DNA of 62,175 nucleotides, taken from assembly GCA_903828665.1 (NCBI GenBank), contig CAIKMZ010000071.1, positions 1-62,175 on the forward strand. Direction: 5' to 3'. A model generated the notes under the pieces. That model was not told the origin of the DNA. It did not search any database and worked only from the letters and a program-made list of their open reading frames with translations. The translations under genes and the position numbers were made by a program. This stretch comes from an uncultured beta proteobacterium (GTDB taxonomy: Bacteria; Pseudomonadota; Gammaproteobacteria; Burkholderiales; Burkholderiaceae_C). Of the stretch, positions 30,947 to 41,212 are shown piece after piece; position 1 is the first letter of the stretch; the number at the start of each line of letters is the position of its first letter.

Positions 30947-32014
30947 ATGCCTCTGAAACGATCCGACTTGCCGCAAGACGTGCTGCACCTGCTGGCGCAA
31001 GGCGCGGTGATTCCTGCGCACCCACTGGCGCTCGACGCCGAGCGCCGGTTCAACCGCCGCCGCCAGCGCGTCCTGACGCGTTACTACGTCGATGCCGGCG
31101 CCGGAGGTCTGGCCGTGGGCGTGCACACCACCCAGTTCAGCATCCGCGAGCGCGGTCTGTATGAACCGGTGCTGCGCAGCGCCATGGAAGACCGCCTGGC
31201 CTGGAGCCAGCGGCCGATGGCGATGATTGCCGGCCTTTGCGGCGGCACGGCCCAGGCTTGTGCCGAGGCAAAGATCGCGATCAGCCTCGGCTACCACGCC
31301 GGTCTGCTGAGCCTGGCGGCGCTCGCAACAGCATCGGAAGACGAGTTGATCGCCCACTGCGAAACCGTGGCGCGGGAAATCCCGCTATTCGGCTTCTATC
31401 TGCAGACCGCCGTCGGCGGGCCGGTGCTGTCGAGCAATTTCTGGCGCCGCTTTGCATCGATCGAGAACGTCCTGGGCATCAAGGTCGCGCCCTTCAACCG
31501 CTACCGCAGCATCGACGTGGTGCGCGGCGTGGTCGAGGCCCGGGCCGAAGAGCGGGTCTTTCTCTACACCGGCAACGACGACCACATCGTGCTCGATCTG
31601 GCCCTGCCCTTTGTCGCGCTGCGCGACGGCCAGCCGGTCAGCGTGCGCTTTCGCGGCGGTCTGCTCGGGCACTGGTCGGTGTGGACCGCCAGCGCCGTGG
31701 CGCAGCTGGCGCAGATCAAGCATGAACTGGCGACCCATGCGGGCACGCTGAGCCCGCAACTGCTGGCGCTGGATTCGCGCGTGACCGATTGCAACGCAGC
31801 CTTCTTCGACGTCGCCAACAATTTTCACGGCTGCATCGCCGGCTGCCACGAGGTCTTGCGGCGCCAGGGCCTGCTCGAAGGCATCTGGTGCCTGGATCCG
31901 GCCGAAGGCCTGGGGCCGGGACAGGCGGCCGAGATCGACCGTGTCTATCGCACGCACGGCGAGCTCGGCGACGACGCTTTTGTGCGCGACAACCTGCAAC
32001 GGTGGCTCGCATGA
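30947..32014 (+). CDS. Dihydrodipicolinate-synthase (DapA/NanA) family aldolase/lyase
   Basis: A 355-residue TIM-barrel protein, longer than true DapA (about 290). The Schiff-base lysine is K179 in ENVLGIKVAPFNRY and a tyrosine is kept at 151 (FGFYLQTAVGG). The N-terminal GAGGLAVGVHTTQF replaces the usual GGTTGE loop, so pyruvate binding may differ. Members of this superfamily cleave or form C-C bonds through a lysine imine. It sits between the GNAT and the ATPase of an importer, which suggests a catabolic lyase for the imported ligand, not lysine synthesis. Confidence 0.82.
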   Translation: MPLKRSDLPQDVLHLLAQGAVIPAHPLALDAERRFNRRRQRVLTRYYVDAGAGGLAVGVHTTQFSIRERGLYEPVLRSAMEDRLAWSQRPMAMIAGLCGGTAQACAEAKIAISLGYHAGLLSLAALATASEDELIAHCETVAREIPLFGFYLQTAVGGPVLSSNFWRRFASIENVLGIKVAPFNRYRSIDVVRGVVEARAEERVFLYTGNDDHIVLDLALPFVALRDGQPVSVRFRGGLLGHWSVWTASAVAQLAQIKHELATHAGTLSPQLLALDSRVTDCNAAFFDVANNFHGCIAGCHEVLRRQGLLEGIWCLDPAEGLGPGQAAEIDRVYRTHGELGDDAFVRDNLQRWLA

Positions 32015-32808
32015 ACGACATCAATACCAGCGCAAGCGCCGCCGGGCAGCCCCTGATCCGTATGCGCAATCTGCGCAAGGTGTACCGCAAGGGCGCGCAG
32101 GAATTTCTCGCGATCTCCGACGTCAGCATGAACATCCATGCGGGTGATTTGATCTCCCTGGTCGGACCGTCGGGTTGCGGCAAGTCGACCCTGCTCAAGA
32201 TCCTTTCCGGCCTGCAGGATCATGACGGTGGCAGCCTGCAGATTGGCGGCGCCGACGGCGCGTCGTTCAACCCTGGTCGCGATGTCGGCATGGTGTTTCA
32301 GCAGCCGCTGCTGCTGAAGTGGCGGAACGTGCTCGACAACGTGCTGCTGCCCGCCGACATCCTGGGCTTGCCGCGCAAGGCGGCCGTGGCGCGCGCGCAC
32401 GAGCTGCTGGAGATGGTCGGCCTGACCGGCTTCGCCGACAAGTTCCCGTACGAGCTGTCCGGCGGCATGCAGCAGCGCGCATCGATTGCGCGCGCCCTGA
32501 TCCACGACCCCAAGCTGGTCCTGATGGACGAGCCATTCGGCGCCCTCGATGCGCTAACGCGCGAGAAGATGAACCTCGAGATGCTACGCATCTGGGCACA
32601 AAGCCGAAAGACCTTTGTCGTCGTGACGCACAGCATTCAGGAAGCGGTCTTTCTGGGAACGCACTGCGCGGTGATGACGGCGGGGCCGGCCCGCATGGCC
32701 GACTTCTTTGCCATCGACCTGCCCAAGACGCGCAAGTTGCAGATCAAGACCACGCCCCAGTTCGGCGACTACGTGACACGGATCTACGAACTGCTGGGCG
32801 TCGAATAG
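32011..32808 (+). CDS. NitT/TauT-type ABC transporter ATP-binding protein
   Basis: A 265-residue ATPase of the SsuB/TauB class. Walker A GPSGCGKST at 52-60, signature LSGGMQQRASIARALI, Walker B LVLMDEPFGALDALT, H-loop VVVTHSIQEAVFLG. The start overlaps the previous stop (ATGA at 32011). It powers the permease at 28211. A 100-bp gap separates its stop from the convergent SQR gene; no intrinsic terminator is clear there. Confidence 0.95.
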   Translation: MNDINTSASAAGQPLIRMRNLRKVYRKGAQEFLAISDVSMNIHAGDLISLVGPSGCGKSTLLKILSGLQDHDGGSLQIGGADGASFNPGRDVGMVFQQPLLLKWRNVLDNVLLPADILGLPRKAAVARAHELLEMVGLTGFADKFPYELSGGMQQRASIARALIHDPKLVLMDEPFGALDALTREKMNLEMLRIWAQSRKTFVVVTHSIQEAVFLGTHCAVMTAGPARMADFFAIDLPKTRKLQIKTTPQFGDYVTRIYELLGVE

Positions 32809-32908
32809 GCAAGGCTGCGCCCTGTTTCAGGCGCGATCCCGTGGCATCGAACACCTGCAGCTCGATCGAAATGCCCTGCCCGACGCTCTGGGTGATGGTT
32901 CGGAACTG

Positions 32909-34195
<1,287 letters not shown>

Positions 34196-34240
34196 TTATG
34201 TGCTTTGATCTGGCAGGGTTGGGATGGGGCTGGGAACTTG

Positions 34241-35614
34241 TCAGGGATGCAGCAAGGCGTTGACAGCTGTCAGCTGTGTTTCATCAAGTTGCCCGGCCAG
34301 CGCCTGCAGGCGCAGCTGGCCCTGCATCAAGTCGACGCGTGCCTGCAGCAGCGCCAGTTCGGCGCCGCTGGCATCGTTCTCGGCCTGCAGCAGGTCCAGC
34401 GTCGTGCGGTCGCCGACCTGACGACCCAGGCGCGTGGCGTCGAGCCGGGCCAGGCTCGCCTTGCGCGCTTCGCTCAGCGCCGTCAATCGGCTGGCACCGG
34501 TCTGCAGCGCGAGCCAGGCGGCGCGAGTCTGCTGGTTGACTTGCTGGCGGGCGCGATCCAGTTCGGCCGACGCCTTGTCCTGCAGGCGCAGCGCTTCTTC
34601 CTGTTTGGCGCTGCGGTAGCCGCCGGTATAGAGCGGCACGTTCAGCTGCAGGCCGATCATCTGCTGGCTCGCGCTGTTGCTCGCCGCACCAAAACTGCCG
34701 CTGCCGCTGAGCTGCTCGCGCCCCGCCTGCGCCACGAGGTCCAACGTCGGCGCGGCTGCCGCGCCGTACTTGGCGACGTCCTGCTGCGCCACCTGCACCT
34801 GCGCCATCTGCATGCGCAGCATCGGGTTCTTGTCGGCGGCTTGCGCCTGCCAGTGCGCCAACGGTGCCAGCGCCGTGGACTGGACAGCGTCAACAGGCGC
34901 CAGCATCTGCACCGCCGCATCGGCCAAGCCGGTGGCGTCGCTCAAGGCGCCCTGTGCCAGCGCCAGTTCGTCCTGCGCCGCCAGCACCTGCGCCTGCAAG
35001 GCATGGGCGCGCGCCGAGGCCTCGTGCGTATCGGTCACCGGCTTGTCGCCGAGGGCGAAGCGGTCCTTCGCTTCGGTGAGCGCGAGGTCAACGGCCTTTT
35101 GCTGTTCGCGCAGCAGCGCCAGCTTGCTGGTCGCGAGCACCACATCGAAATAGCGCTGCGCGGTCTGCAGCATCAGGTCCTGCTGCGCGGCCTGCCACGC
35201 CAGTTCGGCGACATCGGCTGCGATTTCGAGCTGGCGTCCCTGCGCCCTGCGCTCCGGGTTGAACAGCGGCTGTCGCGCGCTCAAGCCCCAGCGCGTCGAG
35301 TTGCCGTTGTCGACCGATGTGGCAAAGCCGACGCCGTCGGATGCGCCCAGACCCGGCGCCGAAAAATGCGCACCTGTCATCTCGGTCTCGCCGTTCATGC
35401 GACCCGCCGTCGCGCTGAGCATCACGGCCGGACGCCAGAGCGAAGCGGCCTGCGCCCGGCTGGTGGCGCCGGCCTGGCGCGCCGCCTGCGCGACCGCCGC
35501 CTGCGGATCATGCTGGCGCGTGGCCTGCCAGGCCTGCACCAGGTCCATGGCTTGCGCCGAGACGGCACCCAGAAGCAGCAGGCTGGCGACCAGTGGTTTG
35601 AATGGCATTCTCAT
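34241..35614 (-). CDS. TolC-family outer-membrane efflux protein
   Basis: A 457-residue protein with a signal peptide (about 1-22, VSAQAMD) and two repeated helical-barrel halves rich in Ala/Gln, the OEP pattern. RQPLFNPERRAQGRQLEIAADVAELAW and QLNVPLYTGGYRSAKQEEALRLQ are recognisable OEP segments. It forms the outer-membrane exit duct of a tripartite pump. Its start overlaps the trxC stop (ATGA), and the RND pump and adaptor are upstream in the same operon, so it is the expected third part. Confidence 0.94.
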   Translation of the reverse strand: MRMPFKPLVASLLLLGAVSAQAMDLVQAWQATRQHDPQAAVAQAARQAGATSRAQAASLWRPAVMLSATAGRMNGETEMTGAHFSAPGLGASDGVGFATSVDNGNSTRWGLSARQPLFNPERRAQGRQLEIAADVAELAWQAAQQDLMLQTAQRYFDVVLATSKLALLREQQKAVDLALTEAKDRFALGDKPVTDTHEASARAHALQAQVLAAQDELALAQGALSDATGLADAAVQMLAPVDAVQSTALAPLAHWQAQAADKNPMLRMQMAQVQVAQQDVAKYGAAAAPTLDLVAQAGREQLSGSGSFGAASNSASQQMIGLQLNVPLYTGGYRSAKQEEALRLQDKASAELDRARQQVNQQTRAAWLALQTGASRLTALSEARKASLARLDATRLGRQVGDRTTLDLLQAENDASGAELALLQARVDLMQGQLRLQALAGQLDETQLTAVNALLHP

Positions 35615-36045
35615 GCTGAGCTACCGGTTAGATTGGATTGAATCCAGCGCTGCAGTTCGGCGGCCGATACGGCGCCGGACAGGCGCGCTGTTTCCTGCCC
35701 GCGCTGAAACAGGATCAGGGTCGGGATGCTGCGGATCGCGTAGCGGGCGCTGGCCAGCGGCGCGGCCTCGGTGTCGACCTTGACGAAGCGCACCTGCGGC
35801 CGCGCGCGCGCCGCGATCACAAATTGCGGCGCCATCATCTTGCACGGGCCGCACCAGTCGGCCCAGAAATCGACGACCACCGGCAGTTCCGTGCCGGCCA
35901 GGAAGGCCGGCAGGGCCTGGTCGCTCATGGCAACGGGCGCAGCGGCCATCAGATCCTTGCCACAACGGCCGCAGGCCAGTTCGTGGTTCAGCTTTTCAGG
36001 TGGCACGCGGTTCTTGACGCCGCAATGAGGACAGACCAGTTGCAT
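35611..36045 (-). CDS. trxC: Thioredoxin 2 (TrxC type)
   Basis: A 144-residue cytosolic disulfide reductase. An N-terminal zinc ribbon with C5, C8, C25 and C28 (CPHC, CGRC) comes before the thioredoxin domain with WCGPC at 64-68 and the cis-Pro loop RSIPTLILF. Zinc-bearing TrxC resists oxidants and can reduce persulfides. Its place between a DUF2892 gene and a TolC gene in an SQR operon suggests use in sulfane-sulfur release rather than general housekeeping (inference). Confidence 0.95.
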   Translation of the reverse strand: MQLVCPHCGVKNRVPPEKLNHELACGRCGKDLMAAAPVAMSDQALPAFLAGTELPVVVDFWADWCGPCKMMAPQFVIAARARPQVRFVKVDTEAAPLASARYAIRSIPTLILFQRGQETARLSGAVSAAELQRWIQSNLTGSSA

Positions 36046-36058
36046 GGTTTTGCTCCGC

Positions 36059-36268
36059 TCAGCAGCCTGCGCTCAGACCCAGCTTGCGCATGATGGTTTC
36101 CATCAGGCACCACTTGGTGAGCGCGCTTTGCAGCAGGTTGACGCCGACGAAGGCGGTGAACGCCAGCCACCATTGGCTGACAAAGATCGGGCTGCCGGGA
36201 ATGCCCAGCGCGAGTGACAGAAGGATGAAGGTGCCTGCGACGAGACGAACGGCTTGCCAGGATGTCAT
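36059..36268 (-). CDS. DUF2892 family membrane protein (YgaP-like transmembrane domain)
   Basis: A 69-residue protein with two transmembrane helices (about 7-23 and 30-47) and the conserved tail GVNLLQSALTKWCLMETIMRKLGLSAGC. This domain is the membrane part of YgaP, where it is fused to a rhodanese. The start at 36268 has AAGGAAA upstream. Standing alone in an SQR/trxC operon it probably handles sulfide, thiocyanate or sulfane sulfur at the membrane, but the mechanism is unknown. Confidence 0.88.
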   Translation of the reverse strand: MTSWQAVRLVAGTFILLSLALGIPGSPIFVSQWWLAFTAFVGVNLLQSALTKWCLMETIMRKLGLSAGC

Positions 36269-36339
36269 GGTAATTTTCCTTAAAGAAATGAACAAAGGGA
36301 GGGACGGACAAAAAATAGGGTTGCGGGCCGGAAAATCAA

Positions 36340-39300
36340 TCAGCCACCGGGGGCGGGTTCAAGCTCCCCGCGGTAAGCGACGTAGTAAAGCGTCGGGATC
36401 ACGACCAGCGTGAGCACGGTCGACACGAAGATGCCGAAGATCAGCGAGATGGCCAGGCCGTTGAAGATCGGGTCGTCGAGGATGAAGAACGCGCCCAGCA
36501 TCGCCGCCAGGCCGGTCAGCATGATGGGCTGGGCCCGCGTGATGGCCGAGTGCACGATGGCGCGCTTGAAGGGCACGCCCTCTTTCACCTGCAGGTTGAT
36601 GAAGTCCACCAGCAGGATCGAGTTGCGCACGATGATGCCGGCCAGCGCGATCATGCCGATCATGCTGGTGGCCGTGTACTGCGCGCCGAGCAGCGCGTGA
36701 CCGGGCATGACGCCGATGATGGTCAACGGAATCGGCGCCATGATGATCAGCGGAATCAGGTAGGAACCGAACTGCGCCACCACCAGCAGGTAGATTAGGA
36801 TCAGGCCGACCGCGTAGGCCGCGCCCATGTCGCGGAAGGTCTCGTAGGTGATCTGCCATTCGCCGTCCCACTTGAGCGCGTAGTCGCGCGTCGCATCGTC
36901 GGGCTGGCGGATGAAGTACTCGACCATCGGGCCGCCGCCCGGTGTCTGGATTTTCGCAATCTCGCCGCGCATCTGGAACATGCCGTACAGCGGACTGTCG
37001 AGCTTGCCCGCCATGTCGCCCACCACATAGTTCACCGGCAGCAGGTCCTTGTGATAAACCGGCTGCTCGCGCACGGTGTCGCTCTGGGTCACCAGATCGC
37101 TGATGCGCACCAGCTTGCCCGAGGCGCCGCGCACGCCGAGCTGCAGCAAGGCGTCTAGGTTGCCGTGGCTCTCCGGCGGCAACTGCAGCATGACGGGCGC
37201 CGGGTAGCGGCTGGCATCGTGCATGTAGGTTGCGGCCTCGCCCGCGAGGCCCGCGCGCAGCGTGCTCACGACGGCCTGCTGCGACACGCCGAGCAGCGCC
37301 GCCTTGCGCCGGTCCACCAGCAACAGCTTGCGCGGCGCGCTGGCAATGCTGCTGTCATCGACATCGACAATGCCGCTCGATTTCTCGAAGACCGCGCGCA
37401 CTGCCTTGGCCACGCCCAGGCGCCCCGCGGCTTCTGGGCCGTAGATCTCGGCGACCAGCGGCGAGAGCACGGGCGGGCCCGGCGGCACTTCCACCACCTT
37501 GACGTTGGCGCCCATCTTCAGGCCAATGGCCTGCAGCGCGGGACGCAGTCGCGTCGCGATGGCGTGGCTCTGGTCGGCGCGGTGATGCTTGTCGACGAGG
37601 TTGACCTGGATGTCGCCCACCTCGCCGCCGGCGCGCAGATAGTACTGGCGCACCAGACCGTTGAAATTGATCGGCGCGGCAGTTCCGGCATAGGCCTGGT
37701 AGTCGGTCACCTCGGGCACGGTCGAGAGGTAGCCACCAAGCTCGTGCAGCACCGCCGCCGTCTTCTCGACCGGTGTGCCGGCCGGCATGTCGACGATGAC
37801 CTGGAACTCCGACTTGTTGTCCAGCGGCAGCATCTTGAGCAGCACCAGCCCGGTCGCCGGCAGGGCGATGGAGATCACGATCAGCACCAGAATGCCAAGG
37901 CCGAGAAAGCCCCGGTTGCGCTTGCCGCTGTGGTCGTCGAGCAAGGGCTTGAACACGCGCCGGAACAGCGGCGCGAGTTTGCTGGCCAGACCCGTCGGGG
38001 CATGCGCATGCCCGTGCCCAGCCGGCTGCTCCTTCATCCACAGGCGCGCCAGCCAGGGCGTGACCATGAAGGCGATCGCCAGCGACAGCAGCATGCCCAT
38101 GCTGGCGTTGATCGGGATCGGGCTCATGTACGGACCCATGAGGCCCGAGACGAAGGCCATCGGCAGCAGCGCAGCGATCACGGTGAAGGTGGCCAGAATG
38201 GTCGGGCCGCCAACTTCATCGACGGCACCCGGAATGATCTCGGAGAGCGTCTTGCCCGGATGGTGCTGCTGGTGTCGGTGGATGTTCTCGACCACCACGA
38301 TCGCGTCATCGACCAGGATGCCGATCGAGAAGATCAGCGCGAACAGCGAGACGCGGTTGAGCGTAAAGCCCCAGGCCCAGGAGGCAAAGAGCGTGACCAT
38401 CAGGGTCAGGACCACCGCCGTGCCGACGATGGCGGCCTCGCGCCGGCCCAGCGTCAGAAAGACCAGTGCGACCACGGACGCGGTGGCGAACAACAGTTTC
38501 TGGATCAGCTTTTGCGCCTTGTCGTTGGCCGTGGCGCCGTAGTTGCGGGTCTCTGCAACCTGCACCGAGTCCGGGATCACGGTGTTGTGCAGTTGCTCGA
38601 CGCGGCGCATCACGGCGTTGGCAACGTCGATGGCGTTCTCGCCCGGCTTCTTGGTGATGGTCAGCGTCACGGCCGGGTATTCGGCGCCGCCGTCTTTCTT
38701 CGCCTGGCCGTACCAGGCGTAGCGGGTGCTCGGCAGCGGGCCGTCCTGGATGTCGGCCACGTCCTTCATGAAGACCGGTTTGCCGGCGTGCACGCCGACC
38801 ACCAGTTCCGCCACCTCGCGCGCCTGCTCCAGGAAGGGACCCGATTCGATGCTCACACTGCGGTTGCCGGCCAGCAGTTCACCGACCGGCAGTCCCAGAT
38901 TGGCCGACTGCAGGGCGTTGCGCATATCGGCCACGGTGATGCCGCTGCCGGCCATGCGCGCCGGGTCGATGCGCACCATGACGGCGCTCCCAGGCCCGCC
39001 GATGGTCTGCACTTCGCGCGTGCCGCTCACGCGCTTGAGCTCGGCCTCGATGCTGTGCGCCACGCGTTCGAGCTCGAACGGGCTGGCACTCGGGCTCTTG
39101 CTGTACAGCGTCAGGCTGACGATCGGCACGTCATCGATGCCCTTGGGCTTGATGATGGGCTCGAGCACACCCAGGCCGCGCGGCAGCCAGTCGGCGTTCG
39201 AGCGCAGCGTGTCGTGCAGGCGCACCAGCGCTTCGGTGCGCGGCACGCCGACCTTGAACTGCACGGTCATGATGGCCAGGCCCGGGCGCGAGACCGACAT

Positions 39301-39567
39301 CACGTGTTCGGTGCCCGCCATCTGCGAAAGCACCTGCTCGGCCGGAATCGCGACCATCTGCTCGACATCGGCCACCGCCGCGCCCGGGAACGGGATCAGC
39401 ACGTTGGCCATCGTGACGTTGATCTGCGGCTCTTCCTCGCGCGGCGTCACCATCACGGCAAACGCCCCCAGCAGCAGCGCCAGCAGGGCCAGCAGCGGCG
39501 TGATGTGCGCGCTCTGGAAGGCCGCGGCAATGCGCCCGGAGATTCCCATCTTTGCGGTGTTGTTCAT
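36340..39567 (-). CDS. RND-family efflux pump, inner-membrane subunit
   Basis: A 1075-residue proton-driven pump (AcrB/HAE1-like superfamily, divergent group). N-terminal TM1 is ITPLLALLALLLGAFAVMVTPREEEPQINVTMANVLIPFPGA. The proton-relay helix 4 segment is FSIGILVDDAIVVVENIHRH with the paired aspartates. A cytoplasmic loop rich in His (KEQPAGHGHAHAPTG, about 515-529) is notable. The start at 39567 (MNNTAKMGISGR) is preferred to a longer frame. It lies one base after the adaptor stop. Substrate unknown; the operon context points to a sulfur compound. Confidence 0.94.
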   Translation of the reverse strand: MNNTAKMGISGRIAAAFQSAHITPLLALLALLLGAFAVMVTPREEEPQINVTMANVLIPFPGAAVADVEQMVAIPAEQVLSQMAGTEHVMSVSRPGLAIMTVQFKVGVPRTEALVRLHDTLRSNADWLPRGLGVLEPIIKPKGIDDVPIVSLTLYSKSPSASPFELERVAHSIEAELKRVSGTREVQTIGGPGSAVMVRIDPARMAGSGITVADMRNALQSANLGLPVGELLAGNRSVSIESGPFLEQAREVAELVVGVHAGKPVFMKDVADIQDGPLPSTRYAWYGQAKKDGGAEYPAVTLTITKKPGENAIDVANAVMRRVEQLHNTVIPDSVQVAETRNYGATANDKAQKLIQKLLFATASVVALVFLTLGRREAAIVGTAVVLTLMVTLFASWAWGFTLNRVSLFALIFSIGILVDDAIVVVENIHRHQQHHPGKTLSEIIPGAVDEVGGPTILATFTVIAALLPMAFVSGLMGPYMSPIPINASMGMLLSLAIAFMVTPWLARLWMKEQPAGHGHAHAPTGLASKLAPLFRRVFKPLLDDHSGKRNRGFLGLGILVLIVISIALPATGLVLLKMLPLDNKSEFQVIVDMPAGTPVEKTAAVLHELGGYLSTVPEVTDYQAYAGTAAPINFNGLVRQYYLRAGGEVGDIQVNLVDKHHRADQSHAIATRLRPALQAIGLKMGANVKVVEVPPGPPVLSPLVAEIYGPEAAGRLGVAKAVRAVFEKSSGIVDVDDSSIASAPRKLLLVDRRKAALLGVSQQAVVSTLRAGLAGEAATYMHDASRYPAPVMLQLPPESHGNLDALLQLGVRGASGKLVRISDLVTQSDTVREQPVYHKDLLPVNYVVGDMAGKLDSPLYGMFQMRGEIAKIQTPGGGPMVEYFIRQPDDATRDYALKWDGEWQITYETFRDMGAAYAVGLILIYLLVVAQFGSYLIPLIIMAPIPLTIIGVMPGHALLGAQYTATSMIGMIALAGIIVRNSILLVDFINLQVKEGVPFKRAIVHSAITRAQPIMLTGLAAMLGAFFILDDPIFNGLAISLIFGIFVSTVLTLVVIPTLYYVAYRGELEPAPGG

Positions 39568-39568
39568 C

Positions 39569-40621
39569 TCAACGCACCTTGGCCGCAGCCTGCGGATCGA
39601 CCGCAACCTTCTCGCCCTTTTCCGCGCCGCTCAGAATCTCGACGCGTTCACCCTGCACCCGACCAAGGCGCACCTGGCGCAGCGCCGGACGGCCCTGCTC
39701 ATTGACAACGTAGAGCCCCGTCATCTCGGCACGCCGCACCACGCTGGCCACCGGCACATACAGGCGCTCGTCGGCTTTTGCGGCGGTCTGGCCGGCCGCA
39801 CCTGCGGCGACCCAGACACGGGCAAACATGCCGGGTGTGGCGCCCTTGAGGCTGTCAGGCAGGGTCAAGCGCAGTTGCGCGGTGTGCGTGGCGGCGTCGA
39901 CCATGGGCAGCAGCGTCGCCGACTTCGGCGCGAGCAGCCCCGGCGCGCCCGCCAGACCCGGGATTTCAAACTGCACGGCGGCCGTCGATGCATTGGGCGC
40001 CACCGGAGCGGAGACGCGCAACGCCGTCGGGTCGTACATGACCAGCAAGGGCGCACCCGGCATCGCCATGTCTCCCAAGGTCACCGGCACGTCGCTCACG
40101 ACGCCGGCATAGGGCGCGCTGATGACAAAGAAGCGCGATTGCGTGTGCGCGGCATCCGATTGCGCCTGCAGCGCCTGCACCTGCGCCTGCGCCGCCTGGA
40201 ACTGCGCCTGCGCGCGCTCCAGCGCGGCCTGGCTGATGTACTGCTTCTGGAACAACTGCTTCTGGCGCTCGTATTCCTTGCTGCTCACATTGAGCGCGGC
40301 GCGCGCGGCCTCGACCTGGGCTGCACTGGCGGCGGCGTTCTGGCTGGCGGCACGGGCGTCGATGCGCACCAGTTCCTGGCCGGCCTTGACATGATCACCG
40401 GCCTTGACGCTCAAGGCGACGATCGCCCCGGGCACCTGCGCCGACAGCGTGGACTGGCGAACCGCCTCGACGACGCCGTCGAAACTCATGCGCTCGGCAG
40501 TTGCCGAGCCTGCGCCCTGCACGGCCACCGTGGCCAGCGCTGCGGCATCAGCCGCCCATGCGGATGGGATACCGGCAAGACCCGCCAGCATCAAGGCGGT
40601 CACAAGAGAAGTTTTCAACAT
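39569..40621 (-). CDS. RND efflux adaptor (membrane fusion protein)
   Basis: A 350-residue periplasmic adaptor with a signal peptide (about 1-23, PSAWAADA). The lipoyl half-motifs SAQVPGAIVALSVKAGDHVKAGQELVRID and ISAPYAGVVSDVPVTLGDMAMPG flank an Ala/Gln-rich coiled coil (about 95-160). The beta-barrel and membrane-proximal domains follow. It is the first gene of the operon to SQR, with a leader of about 46 nt after the palindromic promoter 40674-40707. Confidence 0.94.
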   Translation of the reverse strand: MLKTSLVTALMLAGLAGIPSAWAADAAALATVAVQGAGSATAERMSFDGVVEAVRQSTLSAQVPGAIVALSVKAGDHVKAGQELVRIDARAASQNAAASAAQVEAARAALNVSSKEYERQKQLFQKQYISQAALERAQAQFQAAQAQVQALQAQSDAAHTQSRFFVISAPYAGVVSDVPVTLGDMAMPGAPLLVMYDPTALRVSAPVAPNASTAAVQFEIPGLAGAPGLLAPKSATLLPMVDAATHTAQLRLTLPDSLKGATPGMFARVWVAAGAAGQTAAKADERLYVPVASVVRRAEMTGLYVVNEQGRPALRQVRLGRVQGERVEILSGAEKGEKVAVDPQAAAKVR

Positions 40622-40673
40622 TCAGTGCTCCTGGGCCACCCTTCAGATGTGGCATTGATAAAAATATTGATTG

Positions 40674-40707
40674 ATTATTTGACTAATTGCGCAATTAGTC
40701 AAATAAT
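40674..40707. promoter_or_regulatory. 34-bp perfect palindrome acting as divergent promoter/operator
   Basis: Arms ATTATTTGACTAATTGC and its exact reverse complement meet at 40690/40691. On each strand the palindrome supplies TTGACT (plus 40679-40684), a 17-bp spacer and AATAAT (plus 40702-40707), so one symmetric site can fire both the ArsR gene (right) and the RND-SQR operon (left). It is AT-rich in a GC-rich region. Binding of ArsR (40786) across it would shut both promoters. Confidence 0.85.
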
Positions 40708-40785
40708 ACATGAAAACCATGCGCCTGTCAGCCGTCAGGCCATATCGCTATGATTAAGAAAGCTCTTTCAAAGGAATGTCGCGCA

Positions 40786-41124
40786 ATGGAAAACCTGCCG
40801 CCCGAAGCCATGCTGGAGGTCGCCGCCTACTTTCAGGCGCTGTCGGAGCCGACCCGGCTGAAGATCCTCAATCTGCTGCGCGAAGGCGAACGAAACGTAG
40901 GCGAGCTGGCGCAGCTCTGCGGTTTCACGGCGGCCAACATCTCGCGCCACCTGACGCTGCTGACCAAGCATGGCCTGGTGGCCCGGGAGAGCCGCGGCAC
41001 CAGCGTTTACTACCGGATTGCCGACGACACCATCTACGCCCTGTGCGATCTGGTCTGCGGCAATATCTCGCGGCAGATGGAACGCACGACCAAGAAACGC
41101 CAGGCCTTTGCCCAGGTGAATTAG
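40786..41124 (+). CDS. ArsR-family regulator, probable reactive-sulfur sensor
   Basis: A 112-residue winged-helix repressor. YFQALSEPTRLKILNLLREGERNVGELAQLCGFTAANISRHLTLLTKHGLVARESRGTSVYYRI is the ArsR core. Cysteines at 45, 87 and 91 (ELAQLCGF, ALCDLVCGN) could form a disulfide or tetrasulfide in the way of BigR/SqrR/YgaV; the classical ArsR CVC metal site is missing. Start ATG 40786 with AAGGA; an ATG at 40750 is in frame but has no ribosome site. It faces the SQR operon across a 34-bp palindrome. Sulfur sensing is inferred from context. Confidence 0.88.
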   Translation: MENLPPEAMLEVAAYFQALSEPTRLKILNLLREGERNVGELAQLCGFTAANISRHLTLLTKHGLVARESRGTSVYYRIADDTIYALCDLVCGNISRQMERTTKKRQAFAQVN

Positions 41125-41212
41125 AGGCCGTCGCCGGACGCGGGGGCCCTGCCTTGACTACAGCCCGGACGCGGTCGCCCGATCCGCAAGGATCGGAACC
41201 GGTGCAACGGCA

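Noticed and set aside
32809-32908. A coding-like stretch of about 35 codons on the minus strand (TITQSVGQGISIELQVFDATG) between the ATPase and sqr
   Set aside because: It has no start or ribosome site and is bounded by a stop at once; it may be a remnant of a lost gene, but one short frame is not enough to call a pseudogene.
37165-39705. An 846-codon plus-strand ORF, and the 675-codon ORF overlapping 38726-40753
   Set aside because: Antisense to the RND pump and adaptor; the residue make-up (His/Arg/Gln-rich) is typical of reverse frames in GC-rich genes.
40640-40673. A second FNR-type box in the TTGATAAAAATATTGA region upstream of the RND adaptor
   Set aside because: The right half deviates from ATCAA in most positions, and the adjacent palindrome explains regulation better.
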